Assembly (NCBI GenBank): GCA_030407085.1
Contig: CM059584.1
Coordinates: 93,202,001 to 93,266,000, forward strand
DNA length: 64,000 nt
Source: Trichopria drosophilae
Taxonomy: Eukaryota; Arthropoda; Insecta; Hymenoptera; Diapriidae
Reading direction: 5' to 3'
The notes beneath the pieces are model-generated. The model had not been told where the DNA came from and searched no databases. It saw nothing but the letters and a program-made list of their open reading frames with translations. Position numbers and translations under genes: made by a program. The first letter of the stretch is position 1, and each line of letters begins with the position of its first letter. Of the stretch, positions 10,621-20,966 are shown piece after piece.

Positions 10621-10847
10621 AGACTCAAAAGCTCCTTACAATGCGCAAATGTTCCACGTCTGTATTTTAAATTTGATCGAAAACCGCATGTTGCCATGCG
10701 TTGTTTGCGACCTTAAAGAGTCGCGTCTTCAGGAACTCACTGTTAATCAAAAAATGAAAATATCCAAAAACTGCAATCTACAATCATTCTACTATCATTC
10801 CTGAGTACTTTAAAAAAATTTAATCAAATTGGTTGAAAATTCGCGGG

Positions 10848-10901
10848 GGGACGGTGGATTTAGCAAAATGTCCGTATGACATAGGTGCCCGACCTCTGTA
10901 C
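10848..10901 (-). repeat. Middle inverted repeat, right copy (54 bp)
   Basis: This is the reverse complement of 8336-8389 with about three changes. It starts GGGACGGTGGATTTAGCAAA. It is separated from the palindrome end (10241) by about 600 bp of other repeats, whereas the left copy abuts it. The right side must therefore have gained sequence, or the left lost it. The GC-richer stretch after it, to about 11120, has two open frames on the plus strand (10833-11120 and 10885-11145) with no recognised domain. Confidence 0.75.
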
Positions 10902-11145
10902 GGCGGCTGGAACTGCCGATCAGTACGAACTCCAGTCGCAGTTACTGCTGGGGCTGATGATCGAGCGAAGTACCAGGTTGCTATTGCTATTGCCTGGAAT
11001 ACGGCAAGTCTCCTCCAACGACGATTGCGAAATTGTCTCTTACGCCAGGAACCACCTGCTACCTGGCAGCTTGATCCGGGAGGAGCACCAATGTTGTGGT
11101 TATTATTCTTGCACCCGTAAGGTTTCGCTTGTTGCCGTTAACTAG

Positions 11146-11635
11146 GATAATATTTTAATTATTTAATCATTTATACTAACTAATTCTTACTTTAAATAAT
11201 TAACTCACGTAATAAAATCGTTAACATTGTAAACTCGCAATTCCTTGTTGCGTCGGACCAATCAGCGAGCGCCTTATCGTCATGTCCTAATTTTATGGAT
11301 TTTTAATTAATAGCTTTGTAAACAAGATAATTCTTGTTACTCCGCTACATGTAAATTGTAAAATGATCTCTCACTTCTTATTCATAATATAATCCTTCTA
11401 TCATTCATAATATAATCCTTCTCTACGGCGCAACGTACACGATTGAACGAGATGGCAAGATCCGGCAGTAATGTCGATCGCCATTGGCTGAACGGAGTAC
11501 TCGGCTCGCCCTATGTTCCGCGGTCAGAAATTCACCCCGGATTTACTCATATTGCGATAACAACATTTTTACTGACGATTTATTCCTTGAATGTGAGTGA
11601 TTACGTCACAAGTAAATATTTTTCTAATAAATATA
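11146..11635. other. AT-rich sequence without gene
   Basis: Nothing coding is supported. A short direct repeat, TTCATAATATAATCCTTCT, occurs twice in 11380-11421. A frame at 11443-11685 runs into the MITE and has no recognised content. Confidence 0.4.
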
Positions 11636-11836
11636 CAGTAGAACCGGCGATAGGCTACCACGCGATAGAATACGACCTGCGATAGCGTACGAACTTCGCC
11701 TGTGATAGCGAACGATCGGAGGGAAAGTGTTTCCCCCTCTCTTATCGGGAGCGGCCGTGCTGGCAAGCGCGAAAAAGGCTCGTTCGCAATCACAGGTCGC
11801 CGCTCCCGATGTTGTACGCTATCGCGGGTTCTACTG
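11636..11836. mobile_element. Pogo/Tigger-type MITE (201 bp)
   Basis: The ends CAGTAGAACC and GGTTCTACTG form terminal inverted repeats, with TA on both outer sides (11634-11635 and 11837-11838). This is the target duplication of the Tc1/mariner/pogo group, and CAGTAGAACC-like ends are typical of pogo relatives. Inside, GCGATAGCGTACGA-like words are repeated near both ends. It has no transposase and would depend on enzyme from elsewhere. Confidence 0.85.
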
Positions 11837-11838
11837 TA

Positions 11839-12219
11839 ATGATATGTTGACAGTTTCTTCACTGTTATCTAACAATTGCGTTTTCATCGTGTATCAGCAT
11901 GCATCAATTTTAAATATATAAAATACCAGGCTGTAGTGCAGACTATTGCACCAATTCTTTACAAAAGTGATGTTCATGTGCCAATTTCCGAGGGCAACAA
12001 AGCGTTGAAGAATGTGGATTCATAATGTCAATAGAAGTAATTGGATGCCAGGGTCAAGTGCACTTTTGTGCAACGTGAGATTTGGAGACATTTAATGATT
12101 CATAACAGGTTTTTAAATGTAAAGTTAAATATTGATATTTAGTCAGTGCCGGCCTTAGCTCGGTAGCGCCCCGGGCCAAGTTACTATATGGTATATACAT
12201 TTATTATATTATACTATAT
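11839..12219. other. Unassigned AT-rich sequence
   Basis: No gene or clear repeat boundary was seen. The right end is probably the 3' flank of the Mutator-like relic beginning at 12220; a GC-rich GCGCCCCGGGCC patch lies near 12165. Confidence 0.35.
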
Positions 12220-12905
12220 ATATTTTTCCTGACGAGCCATTGTGATTTTTCGCGCACTATTCTTCGTGATATTGTATCCACTGCTGATATTCTAAAGTGT
12301 GCATTTTATTTTTCCAAAGAACACAAGCTTGGCAATAACTGCTTTTAACGACTAAATCTATTACTTTTCTGGTATAATAACCGATCAGCGTTGTGACACC
12401 ATATAGTGACTTGAATCCCCGGTTTTTCCACGATCCGTCGCCAGAGACTTTAAGGTAGTTTCAGTCCTTCCGTGTTCATTGTTTTTTATAATCTCTTGTT
12501 GAATAGCAGTATGACATGACTTCTTGAACTCCGACGCGGTAGCCTCAGCAATATGTTCGATAATACGTGAGTATGCGGAATGAGAGGTCCCAGTACATAT
12601 GTCCATGAGATTACAGAATGTATTGATACCCTGGCATGCAATACCCAAAAGTCTCATGACGAGTACAATTCGGAAACGAATTCAATAATTTTGTAAGCAA
12701 ATGCAGGGTTCGAACGGATATCGTCGTTATTCACAGCATGCAGGTTCTTTGCACTCGCACTCGGTTTATTATTTTCACTCGACGCAAATTTCTTCCCACT
12801 ACCGTCCATAAATTGATTTCCTTCAAAATGTCTTTTTTTGCATTGATTTCGTACGATGTTAGTTTTCGTTCCTTTCTTAGGCCTTTTCGTTTTTAAAATT
12901 CGACC
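12220..12905 (-). pseudogene. Mutator-like transposase relic (PF20700 type)
   Basis: The minus strand reads, in shifting frames, an N-terminal basic part, then AFAYKIIEFVSELYSS, a slip near 12660, MRLLGIACQGINTFCNLMDI, and after another slip near 12430 LKVSGDGSWKNRGFKSLYG and SYCQACVLWKN with a stop after QYHEE. The order MRxLGIGxxG - FCxxMDI - VSGDGSWxxRGFxSLxG - YCxxC is that of the Mutator-like family found again, better preserved, at 58838-60577. The C-terminal third is missing. It has frameshifts and stops throughout and is not functional. Confidence 0.8.
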
Positions 12906-13240
12906 GCACGCGTGAAACGATTAGGCTACACTGAAATAGCTACTCAACAACGTTCGTTCGTATACCTATACAGTTACGTATACAATACAAAAGATTCCTA
13001 CAAAGGAATTCCACCTCGCAGATGGTTATCACCCTCCTTCTGTCCGCACGGCCCAAGCGTTTCAGGTATACGATTTCGGCGCTCTCCGAGCGTTTACGGC
13101 TATTCTCAAGTATGAGCTAAATCTCCGGAATTAAATCACAGATCGACGTGAAATTTGGTCAGAGTACTTTCAAAGAGTACTACTTTCGAAATATGCAATA
13201 AAAAAAAGATTTTTTGACGGTTTTAATTGAGGTGGTCCCC
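12906..13240. other. Unassigned sequence
   Basis: No gene was recognised. A plus-strand frame 12912-13115 has no known motif. The end, GAGGTGGTCCCC, together with the adjoining TTAAGGGGTG forms a short palindrome at the edge of the outer inverted repeat. Confidence 0.35.
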
Positions 13241-13454
13241 TTAAGGGGTGTTTTTCTTACAAAGCAATGTTTCATGGTTTCGGAGAAAATATAGACAAGT
13301 CCTTCCAAAGTGCAAGTTTACCGCCCTAGCCAAAGGCTAGTTTGTTTGTTGGTTTTGCGCCGGCGGGTTTTGAATACGATTTTACTGTCTAAGTGCACCG
13401 AAAGTCAGCATTCTGACCGATTTTAACGAGCTGCTATTCTATTTCCCTAGCATG
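13241..13454 (-). repeat. Outer inverted repeat, right copy
   Basis: Reverse complement of 7796-7994: TTAAGGGGTGTTTTTCTTAC at the start and CTAGCATG at the end mirror the left copy. Its partner is 5.2 kb away. Divergence looks like tens of differences in 200 bp, so this pair is older than the inner palindrome. Confidence 0.8.
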
Positions 13455-14730
13455 TAAATTTGATTCTCAAGTAACGCTTCTGAACGCGCATAGAAGGCGT
13501 TTCGGCTAATTCTGCACCGCACAGGCTAGCTTCGATTTCCCGCTTGTTTTACAGTTGAGGCTTGGTTCTCATACGTTTTCGGCATTCAGTCGGAATCGTG
13601 GAACGTTGTTTTACGTTTAAAAATGTGTATAGTGCCAATATAACCCTAATATAACGATGGATAAAAAGAGTTGTAAATAAATAATATAAATAACTTCGTT
13701 ATGTTTTTGACTTTTCAAAACCTTCTTATATGGGGCATTCTCCGAAAAAAGAGCCACCCTGGAAATTTTTTGTCCCGATTTTTTTAACAATCACATATAT
13801 TGTTGTATATATCGATCTAAGATCTTTCGCCGAGTTATAGAATTTTTGCATCATAGGTTGCCATATTGTAAGGGGCCAAAGTTTTATGTAAACAAAATTT
13901 CAAAAATGTATATCTCCGAAACGGATTAATGGATTTTCATAAACCAAAGCGCATTTTGTTCAGAATTTCTCGAAGTTTGAAATGAAAAATAGTTGAATAT
14001 GAAAAAATAAAATTTCGACCCAAAAAATGCTTAATAATGTTTTTTTTTTATTTTTAACCCCCCCGCCCCCCATCGATTTTTTCAAAAGTATCTCAGAATG
14101 TTCCGCATTTCATCACCTTTTAATCCTAGCAATGGCGTTTTGGGACAGGAACAATTGTTCGTGCTACAGGAGATTATGTGACGCAGCGCAGCGTGCAGAT
14201 CGTGCTGTGCACACTGTTCTGGAAGCTTGCATAAATGGATATGAAAATCCTGAAGCCCTACCTTCTAGTACATAAAAAAATTAATCTAACTCTGATAGTC
14301 ATTTAATTTAAAAAAATGGATATTTTTTTAGTTTTTTGCATTTATTTTGAAAAATAGATCCGACGAAAAAATATTTCAAACAAAAAATGTAGAACATACA
14401 ATTTTCTGCAAAAAAGGTAATATATATTTTTTTCGTAATCGTAACAGCAAGCCCGTAAGCATTGTTCTTCTCCTCAACCACCTTGTCTATACTCTACCAT
14501 CTACAATGGTACTCTACTCGTGATGCAGCCCGATAGACCTTCGGACGGAATACTGACTGATGGTGGCCCTGCAGCCATATTTATACGGTTTGTGACTATG
14601 TTCCCCACTCGCTAAGTACCCATTGTCCCATCAGTTCCGTTTTCCTTTCGCATTATAATTTAGGCGATTTCCTAGATTCCTGAAGATAATACAATTTGTG
14701 ATATATAATTTATGTACTATTGAATATATG
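13455..14730. other. Repeat-derived AT-rich sequence, no gene
   Basis: The stretch about 14315-14450 (TTTTTTGCAT, GACGAAAAAATATTTCAAAC, TTTTTTTCGTAATC) resembles the long terminal repeat of the hairpin element at 61687-62957, so a diverged relative is present. The open frame 14027-14275 ends in a plausible-looking peptide (MAFWDRNNCSCYRRLC...) that I do not recognise. Nothing else is supported. Confidence 0.45.
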
Positions 14731-15058
14731 GTCAATCTTACGTTGGCAGAGGGAGCGAACATCCTCGCCATGTCTCGTCTATCTTACGTTGACGGAGGGA
14801 ACGAATATCCTCGCCATGTCTCGTCAATCTTACGTTGGCGGAGGGAGCGAACATCCTCGCTATGTCTCGTCTATCTTACGTTGGCGGACGGAGCGAACAT
14901 CCTCGCCATGTCTCGTCAACCTTACGTTGGCGGAGGGAGCGAATATCCTCGCCATGTCTCGTCAATCTTACGTTGGCGGAGGGAACGATCATCCTCGCCA
15001 TGTCTCGTCAATCGTACGTTGGCGGAGGGAACGAACATCCCCGCCAGGTCTCGTCTAT
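14731..15058 (+). repeat. 46-bp minisatellite, about 7 copies
   Basis: The unit is CTTACGTTGGCGGAGGGAGC followed by GAACATCCTCGCCATGTCTC and GTCTAT/GTCAAT, 46 bp, repeated about seven times with single-base changes. It is GC-rich against an AT-rich background. The unit length is not a multiple of three and no frame has a stop inside it. All three plus-strand frames therefore stay open (14698-15168, 14720-15112, 14835-15080) with the same peptide repeats; these are not genes. Confidence 0.95.
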
Positions 15059-15135
15059 GTTTACGTTATTTTCAGAATGACATATTGTGCCTATTCTTTT
15101 ACATTAGACTGAAATCTTATAATAAATATACGTAC

Positions 15136-16073
15136 TCAATACCGGCTGCATTGCCATATGCCGTGTAACAATCGCACATATTTTGGCAAACCGTAATTGG
15201 AGCCTGTCGGCGACAACGCTACTATATATACATTTTCACTAATCTTACGAATAACTTGATATGGTCCTTCGTACACGTGAAAGAATTTATGCGTGACTTT
15301 GTCTGCAGCATTCGATAATCTTGAGATCTTCAAAAGAACTAGGTCATTGACGTTTATCGTTACCTTCGATAGCGCGTTGTTGAGACTTCCTGTAACCGAA
15401 ATTTCTATTTAAATTTTCACGAGCCAGTATAATTTTACGTTCAAGCGAAACTTCGTGACTATCCGGAAAACTTATAATGTTTACAACTTCGTCATTAAAT
15501 GATTTACCGTAATGGAGTTCATAGGGGGTATATCCTGTACTGCGGTGTGTGGTTACGTTCAAAAGTAGTTCTATTTCTGGGACATAGTTTGCCCATTTGG
15601 TATATCTGTCCGAACAATAAGCCCGAAAAAACCTACCTAACTCCCGCATGACCCTTTTGGTTGGATTAGATTGGGGATGACGTACCGAAGAGTAATACTA
15701 ACTTAATATCAAGTTTATCCAAACAAATTTTAAAAGCCCCAGCGGTGAATCGGGTTCCATTGTCTGCGAGAATTTTTGTGGGTTTACCATGCTTTGGGAT
15801 AAAATTATTTACCAACTTGTTTATTACATTACGCGCGGTTGCTTTCTTCATGGTATAAAATGTGACCATCTTTGAGAAAGCATCAATTAAAACTAAAATA
15901 AATTGGACACCTCCCATTGACTTAGGCAAAGGGCCGTAAAAGTCAACGGTCAGTAATTCTCTAGGCTGTTCCATTCTAATCATTTCATATCCCCCTTCCA
16001 TCTTTCTAGTAAAATATTTCGTCCTCTGACACAAATCACAAGTTAATATAGATTTTTTTATATCTCGATACAT
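15136..16073 (-). pseudogene. Gypsy integrase, broken
   Basis: The frame 16073-15666 carries the zinc-finger tail (LTCDLCQRTKY), the first catalytic Asp in LLTVDFYGPLPKS and the second in KILADNGTRF. A one-base slip near 15690 leads to the frame with HPQSNPTKRVMRELGRFFRA, where the third catalytic residue, normally Glu in the TERVMREL context, is Lys (codon 15656-15658). The frame 15649-15344 continues the core (TTHRSTGYTPYELHYG), and 15333-15136 holds the C-terminal chromatin-binding-like part (FFHVYEGPYQVIRKISENVY). Integrase would insert the cDNA; this copy cannot. Confidence 0.85.
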
Positions 16074-16510
16074 ACCGCGCTAATAGTAAAATCGTCTCAA
16101 ATAAGTAAAAAGTTTAAAGGCTCCCAAATGTCCAAGGCAATCATGTCCATTTGTAACTAATAACCCCTTCAAAGATTCGGGTACAATAATTAATAATTAA
16201 GTTCTGCCCGCGCAAGACAACGGCTTTCAATTGAAATGATGCGATGATAGCCTAAATGATCTAATTGATATAATACTCCGCAAATTCCATGATCAGACGC
16301 GTCGGTTTGTAACCTAAATTCGCGATCAGGTATGATATGATACAACATGACACTATTTGCAAAATTTTGTTTTAAATTTGAAAATGCTTTTACATTATCT
16401 TCTGTCCAAAGCCATTTAGCATTCTTCCTCAGTAATGGTCGAAAAGGATCAAGATAACTTGCATAATTCAGAACGAATTACCGGTAATAGTTGCACAATC
16501 CAAAAAACTT
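16074..16510 (-). pseudogene. Gypsy RNase H and integrase zinc-finger debris
   Basis: The segment between RT and integrase contains, in broken frames, the RNase H neighbourhood (DHGICGVLYQ near 16270-16300, SRCLARAELNY near 16200-16220) and the start of the integrase finger (CLGHLGAFKLF near 16110-16140). Stops interrupt every frame, so only position and short motifs support it. Confidence 0.6.
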
Positions 16511-17056
16511 TTAGAGTTGCAACTGATTACGCGGTTCTTCGAAATTTCTGATCATAGCAAGCTTTTGTGGATGAGGCCATACACCCTTCGGCGATAACAC
16601 AAAACTTAAGAAGGATACCGATGGTTGGCAGAATCTAGATTTCTTTATTCTTAGGGTAAAATTTCCCGCCATTAACTTTGAAAACAGTTGTTCGAGATTA
16701 CCTAAATGTTGTTCAAAATTCTTTGAGATAATTAACAAATCATCTATATATTGTGTTAAAAAATCATTCATATCATTCCCAATCGCAATACTAAGTGCTC
16801 TTATAACAGCAGAACCGGCCGTCTTTAGTCCAAACGGGACACGGCAAAAATGATAAAGTGTAGAACCATACAAAAAGGCGGGGTAAGGGCGAGATTCCTT
16901 GTCTAACGGAACTTGCCAATACCCATGCGTAAGATATAAAATCGACAAACATTTAAAACCATCTAATTTGTGAATAAGTTCGTTAATTAACGGTGGAGAT
17001 TCATTATCCCTCTCTATCGCGTCATTAAGTTGTCGGGCATCTAGACATAACCGCAC
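16511..17056 (-). pseudogene. Gypsy reverse transcriptase core
   Basis: 181 codons are open. Motifs in order: RLCLDARQLNDAI, LSILYLTHGYWQVPLD (the usual D of the S-x-D-L motif is Y here), FCRVPFGLKTAGSAVIRAL, FLTQYIDDLLIISKN (the YIDD catalytic pair is intact) and VSFLSFVLSPKG. The loss of the first catalytic Asp (SILYLTHG where the family has STLDLTAG) would inactivate the enzyme. The frame upstream to 17170 is broken. Confidence 0.85.
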
Positions 17057-17059
17057 ACC

Positions 17060-18159
17060 TCCATCTTTTCTTGCACAACCCTCAGTGGATTACAAAAGGG
17101 GCTTTCTGAGCGCTCTATAATTCCAAAATTCAGCATGGATTCTAATTCAGATTCTACATCTTTTCAAAGAGACATTGGTACAGGGTATGAACGTCGTATA
17201 AATGGATTGGTTCTTTTTAAACGAATTCGATGTTGATACGACGTTACACATCCTGGTTTATCAGAAAATAATTTCTCATATTTCAATAACAATCGTCTCA
17301 ATGCCATTTTCTGTTTATTATCGAGATCCACAACCGATTCGAGAATTCTATCCCCCCTTTCTCTGATCAAAATTTCCATCAACATTTTCCCATAGCGCTT
17401 CACGTTCATTATTATTATCATTTGAAGACATTTGCTCAACATTAATATTTTCGATTACGATTCGCAAGTCCTGTTTTCCTAAATTCGACATCGACGGTGT
17501 GTCAGACATAAATACATCATCAAATAAAAAATTCAAATATAATTCATCATGATCATAAATATTTGCCAAATTCATATCACTTCTATTAACATTATCAATT
17601 TCATCAACATTTTCATTTACATTGGAGCAAATCATTTCACGAATATTAAACATATTAATTTCACCAACGTTATTTATATCATTATTTTAATCATTAACAT
17701 TTTCAGATTCATATTTAACATTATCATCGTTTATATTATTATCATTATCATTTACATATACAAGATTATTATTGTTTTCTTGACCATTGTGACCATCAAA
17801 ATTAAACTCAACATTTTCATTAGTATTTTGGCAAATATTTATTTCATTTCGATCATTTTCCAAAGATTCATTACTAATACTTTAATCCTTGGACGAATTA
17901 ATATCCAAATGATCTTTCGATCTATACTGACGCTTAGAAATCCGAACATCATCATCTCGAATCATACTACTTAAAGAAACAACATTATCTTGCAATTGTT
18001 TTTTAAAAATAATATCACTGTCTTGCAAATGTTTTCCTTGGAACATTACGCTTGCATCTTTATAATTGATGACTACATCATTATTAAACAACCAATCGTT
18101 CCCTAAAATTATACTCCGTGTCATAAAAGGGACTACTAGAAACGGATATTGTACATTAA
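17060..18159 (-). pseudogene. Gypsy Pol linker between protease and RT
   Basis: Short minus-strand frames (17164-17442, 17348-17653, 17882-18124) carry the end of the protease domain (SIILGNDWLFNNDVVINYK) and an extended Asn/Asp-rich low-complexity stretch, then KYEKLFSDKPGCVTSYQHRI, the sequence that precedes RT in gypsy polyproteins. Repeated ATT/ATC codon runs explain the open frame on the opposite strand (17549-17974), which I reject as a gene. Confidence 0.7.
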
Positions 18160-18504
18160 CTAAACCAAGTCGGTAAGGAAGAAAGACCTGTCGACGAATC
18201 GGGGTCGACTTTTTCCAATTGCCGTAATTATATTTAAGTTATGAATGGGAAGCTCCGGACTGTCATTTAATTTTGTTATCTCCCTGTATACATCTTCGTA
18301 TAGGCACGTAACTTGACTGCCTGTGTCAATAAGCGCGGGTATTATTTTCCCATATATTTCAACGTTAACAACGGGACAAGGACTAACATTCGCGCGCGGC
18401 ATAATTCCTTCGGAGATTTTCCCATTAATTTCATCTTGCACTTCCTCTACAAAATCAAAAATATCCTGGAACGCTACGGGAGTGCGTTGTAGCGCCCCTG
18501 ACAT
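18160..18504 (-). pseudogene. Gypsy aspartic protease
   Basis: The frame holds VEIYGKIIPALIDTGSQVTC, with the D-T-G-S active site of retropepsins in its usual hydrophobic setting. It is separated from gag above by a frame change near 18505 and from RT below by broken frames. In the intact element it would cut the Gag-Pol polyprotein inside the particle. Confidence 0.8.
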
Positions 18505-18508
18505 TAGT

Positions 18509-19613
18509 TTAAATTTCTCGATCTCGGTACATCTCTATACATATCTGCCGTTGGGTACCGACGGTCGGTAAATTACCACCGATTGGTCGATTCCAATTCG
18601 GCGGAGGGATACGAACATCGGGGAACGTCGTTCCTGTGTATTGATTATTTATATTATGATTATGCATAGCATTATTATCACGGTAACTTGGATAATAATC
18701 ACGATCGAATTGTCTATTGTTTCTATTATTATTGTGAATATTATTTGATCGGCCGTTATGATCACCTACATAATTGCGGTCTCGATTATTATGTAAATAT
18801 GGATTGTTCCTAACCGAAAGTTTGTTTACTTTTGCCCATCTATTGTTCGCCAAATATTCGCGTCCGTTTGAATCTTTATTTACACTTTCAGGTTTTCTTT
18901 CCCGTTTTTTATCAAACTCAATTTGGGTGGAATACAATTGTGACAATGCCTGGGATAACTTTTTTTCCGTCACCCAGATCAATCGCAACCAGATTACTAC
19001 GAATTCGGAGCGGATACTGCTGAACAATAGAGAAATTAATTTCATAGTCAGTTAATTTCGGTTCAAAAAATTGCGCATTCCGTAATTGGCCATAATAATA
19101 TGCCTGCATGCCTCCATTTTTTGGATCGTATCTCCTCGCAGCATAATCGCTCTTGAACTTAACTCGCGCGGGAATCGAATAAAATTTTTCTTTAAATTTT
19201 AATTTGAAAGTCTCAATATCGCGTATATTTACTTTATTTATTTCAAACCAAATTTTAATGGGACCTTTAAGAATATTTTCAATAATTAATAATTGATGTT
19301 CGTTGCGAACATTTTTACATTTCTAAAAACGATCTATGTCTTCTAAAAAGATTAATGGATTCATATTATCATTAAATCGCGGTGCTTTTAATTCGATATT
19401 CAAATAAGTGAGATTTTGATTTGTTCCGCTTACCAATTCCCCGTTTACTGCATCAGTATTGAATTGGGATGCTGATTTTTTCCTAATCTGAACAGTCTGC
19501 TGTCTTAACGCCTCAATTTGTGCCCTTTGTTGGTCGATCAAGCGTTGTTGCTGATCTCCTAGGCGCCTCCATTCAGTCATTATCGCATCACTGTCCTGAG
19601 TCACATTTTCCAC
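18509..19613 (-). pseudogene. Gypsy Gag, broken
   Basis: The first frame (19613-19323) starts MENVTQDSDAIMTEWRRLGD, a Gln-rich coiled-coil-like segment, then LKAPRFNDNMNPLIFLEDID, typical of Gag N-termini. After a gap in shifted frames, 19045-18509 ends in a very Asn/Arg/Tyr-rich tail (NNNRNNRQFDRDYYPSYRDN). No Cys-His knuckle was seen, so RNA binding may rest on this basic tail. The protein is expected to form the particle. Confidence 0.7.
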
Positions 19614-19619
19614 ATTAAT

Positions 19620-19729
19620 TGGTAGATCACTCAGGTCAGGCTGTAAAGCAGCTATAGCTGTGTCTCGCCTTTTGTGCTATTGTATTGTACAATAAAGACA
19701 TTTATTATTATTATTATTATTATTAACGC
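19620..19729 (+). mobile_element. Short LINE 3' tail with (ATT)n
   Basis: Just upstream of the gypsy gag start, GTATTGTACAATAAAGACAT is followed by TTATTATTATT...; an AATAAA plus a short microsatellite tail is the usual look of a 5'-truncated LINE end. It would be about 110 bp inserted on the plus strand. Clade is not determinable. Confidence 0.5.
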
Positions 19730-19940
19730 TGGTATCCGCGTTATATATCCTAAAATCAAGATGATAATCAAAATTCTGCGAAATAACAGGCGTTTTATCG
19801 CGTTTATTTTTTGTTTTCGGATCTTCTGTTAACTTTTGAGGCGTCACTATACTCGCGGACCGAGTTCTTATGGGAGATCATTCGACAGGCATTCGTTAAC
19901 TTTTAATTTTACAATTTTAAATCAAGATAAATATTTTCGT

Positions 19941-19958
19941 GTCTTCGTTCGGGCGCCA
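19941..19958 (-). promoter_or_regulatory. Gypsy primer-binding site
   Basis: The minus strand reads TGGCGCCCGAACGAAGAC two bases after a LTR-like end ...GAATCTTACA. TGGCGCCCGAAC is the complement of a lysine-tRNA-type 3' end used by several retroelements. This fixes the 5' end of the minus-strand element and places its 5' LTR from 19961 to the right. Confidence 0.75.
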
Positions 19959-19960
19959 TT

Positions 19961-20480
19961 TGTAAGATTCTTTCTGATCTTATTTTATTTTTTTATCAAT
20001 TCATTATTAATATGTTTCGTCAATTATACAGAATACATTTAGCAATGATCACGAGCATGATCTTCAACTTATTTCCCGAAACCTGTCGAAAGAAAACCCG
20101 AATATGATGTACAAAAATCGATTGAACACTTAACGACATATTACTATACGCAAATATACCACATATCAATATGGAGTCAAAATGGCGGCACTTCACGAAC
20201 ACGTGGCGAATCGCGACGAAAATGGCCTGCTTCATAACCTCACACTTAGACCAGCACCAAATATTCAGGCGTCATGTGTCGTGTCGTCTTACTCTCGAGA
20301 TGATTTCGATCATCATAAAAACAATTGGAAATTATGGCACCTTTCCACAAATAATGCCGCTTCGTGACGTATAGCACGAACAGATGCTGCCACCTGATTC
20401 TGACGAAGAAATTATGGGCAGATTTGGTTAGCTCACGAGCTAACTACAGGTGATTTAACTTGTCAGCATAAATTAGACAC
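19961..20480 (-). repeat. Probable gypsy 5' LTR and flank, outer edge unknown
   Basis: In plus orientation the sequence starts TGTAAGATTC directly after the primer site, which is the reversed CA end of an LTR. I could not find a second copy, so the outer boundary (set here at 20480) is a guess. No gene is supported inside. Confidence 0.4.
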
Positions 20481-20966
20481 TCATCAGAGTTCCGACCGGA
20501 TGGTCGAAACGGTATAAAAACATCGCTGTTTTTCAATTATGTTGTCTCTGCAACTAAGTCGTTCCGAGGGTTCGTTCATGCATCCTAATTCAACCATCAA
20601 ATAGAAGATATGGACATCGTAGAACAGCGTCGTCGGTCTCCGACTTTCTAGCGATGGAAACCGAAATTTATGTACGTCCCTCAGATTGACCATAAAGAAA
20701 CGCGTTCCCTTGCACTTGATGACCACGTTGCGATTCCTTTGGCAAGCAGTTTGCGACTGCTTGGGGAGCGCGATTCCCCCACGCGCCACACGCGTTCCCA
20801 AAACTTCCATCTAATGACACCATGCGTCGCGGCCGTCTTTCGTGGGCGTGGCCGTTTCGAATATCTGCGACCTAGCCTTATTGGAACTTGTAATACGAAG
20901 CGCGGGAAATAACTTGAATTCAGAATTGGGGTCTTCATACCCCGAATCTCACAAGTTTAATATATT
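20481..20966. other. Unassigned, GC-richer patch
   Basis: Two overlapping open frames on opposite strands (20484-20810 minus, 20670-20912 plus) lie in a GC-rich patch; neither has a recognised motif. I make no functional call. Confidence 0.3.

Larger units (their letters stand above)
15136..19960 (-). mobile_element. Ty3/gypsy LTR retrotransposon, decayed
   Basis: On the minus strand the order is primer-binding site (19941-19958), gag (19613 down to 18509), protease (18504-18160), an Asn/Asp-rich linker, RT (17056-16511), RNase H debris, and integrase (16073-15136). Protease-RT-RNase H-integrase order and the integrase type mark Ty3/gypsy. Frames change many times. A 5' LTR end starts at 19961 on the far side of the primer site; I could not find its far edge or a matching 3' LTR below 15136, so the 3' end is probably lost. 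Confidence 0.85.

Noticed and set aside
14698..15168. Three overlapping plus-strand repeat proteins
   Set aside because: All are the 46-bp minisatellite read in its three phases.
17549..17974. Plus-strand 141-codon Ile-rich membrane-protein-like frame
   Set aside because: It lies opposite the Asn/Asp-rich linker of the gypsy Pol; ATT/ATC codons are the shadow of AAT/GAT.
20484..20912. Possible host gene exon in the GC-rich patch
   Set aside because: Frames on both strands, no domain, no splice or promoter evidence I can defend.
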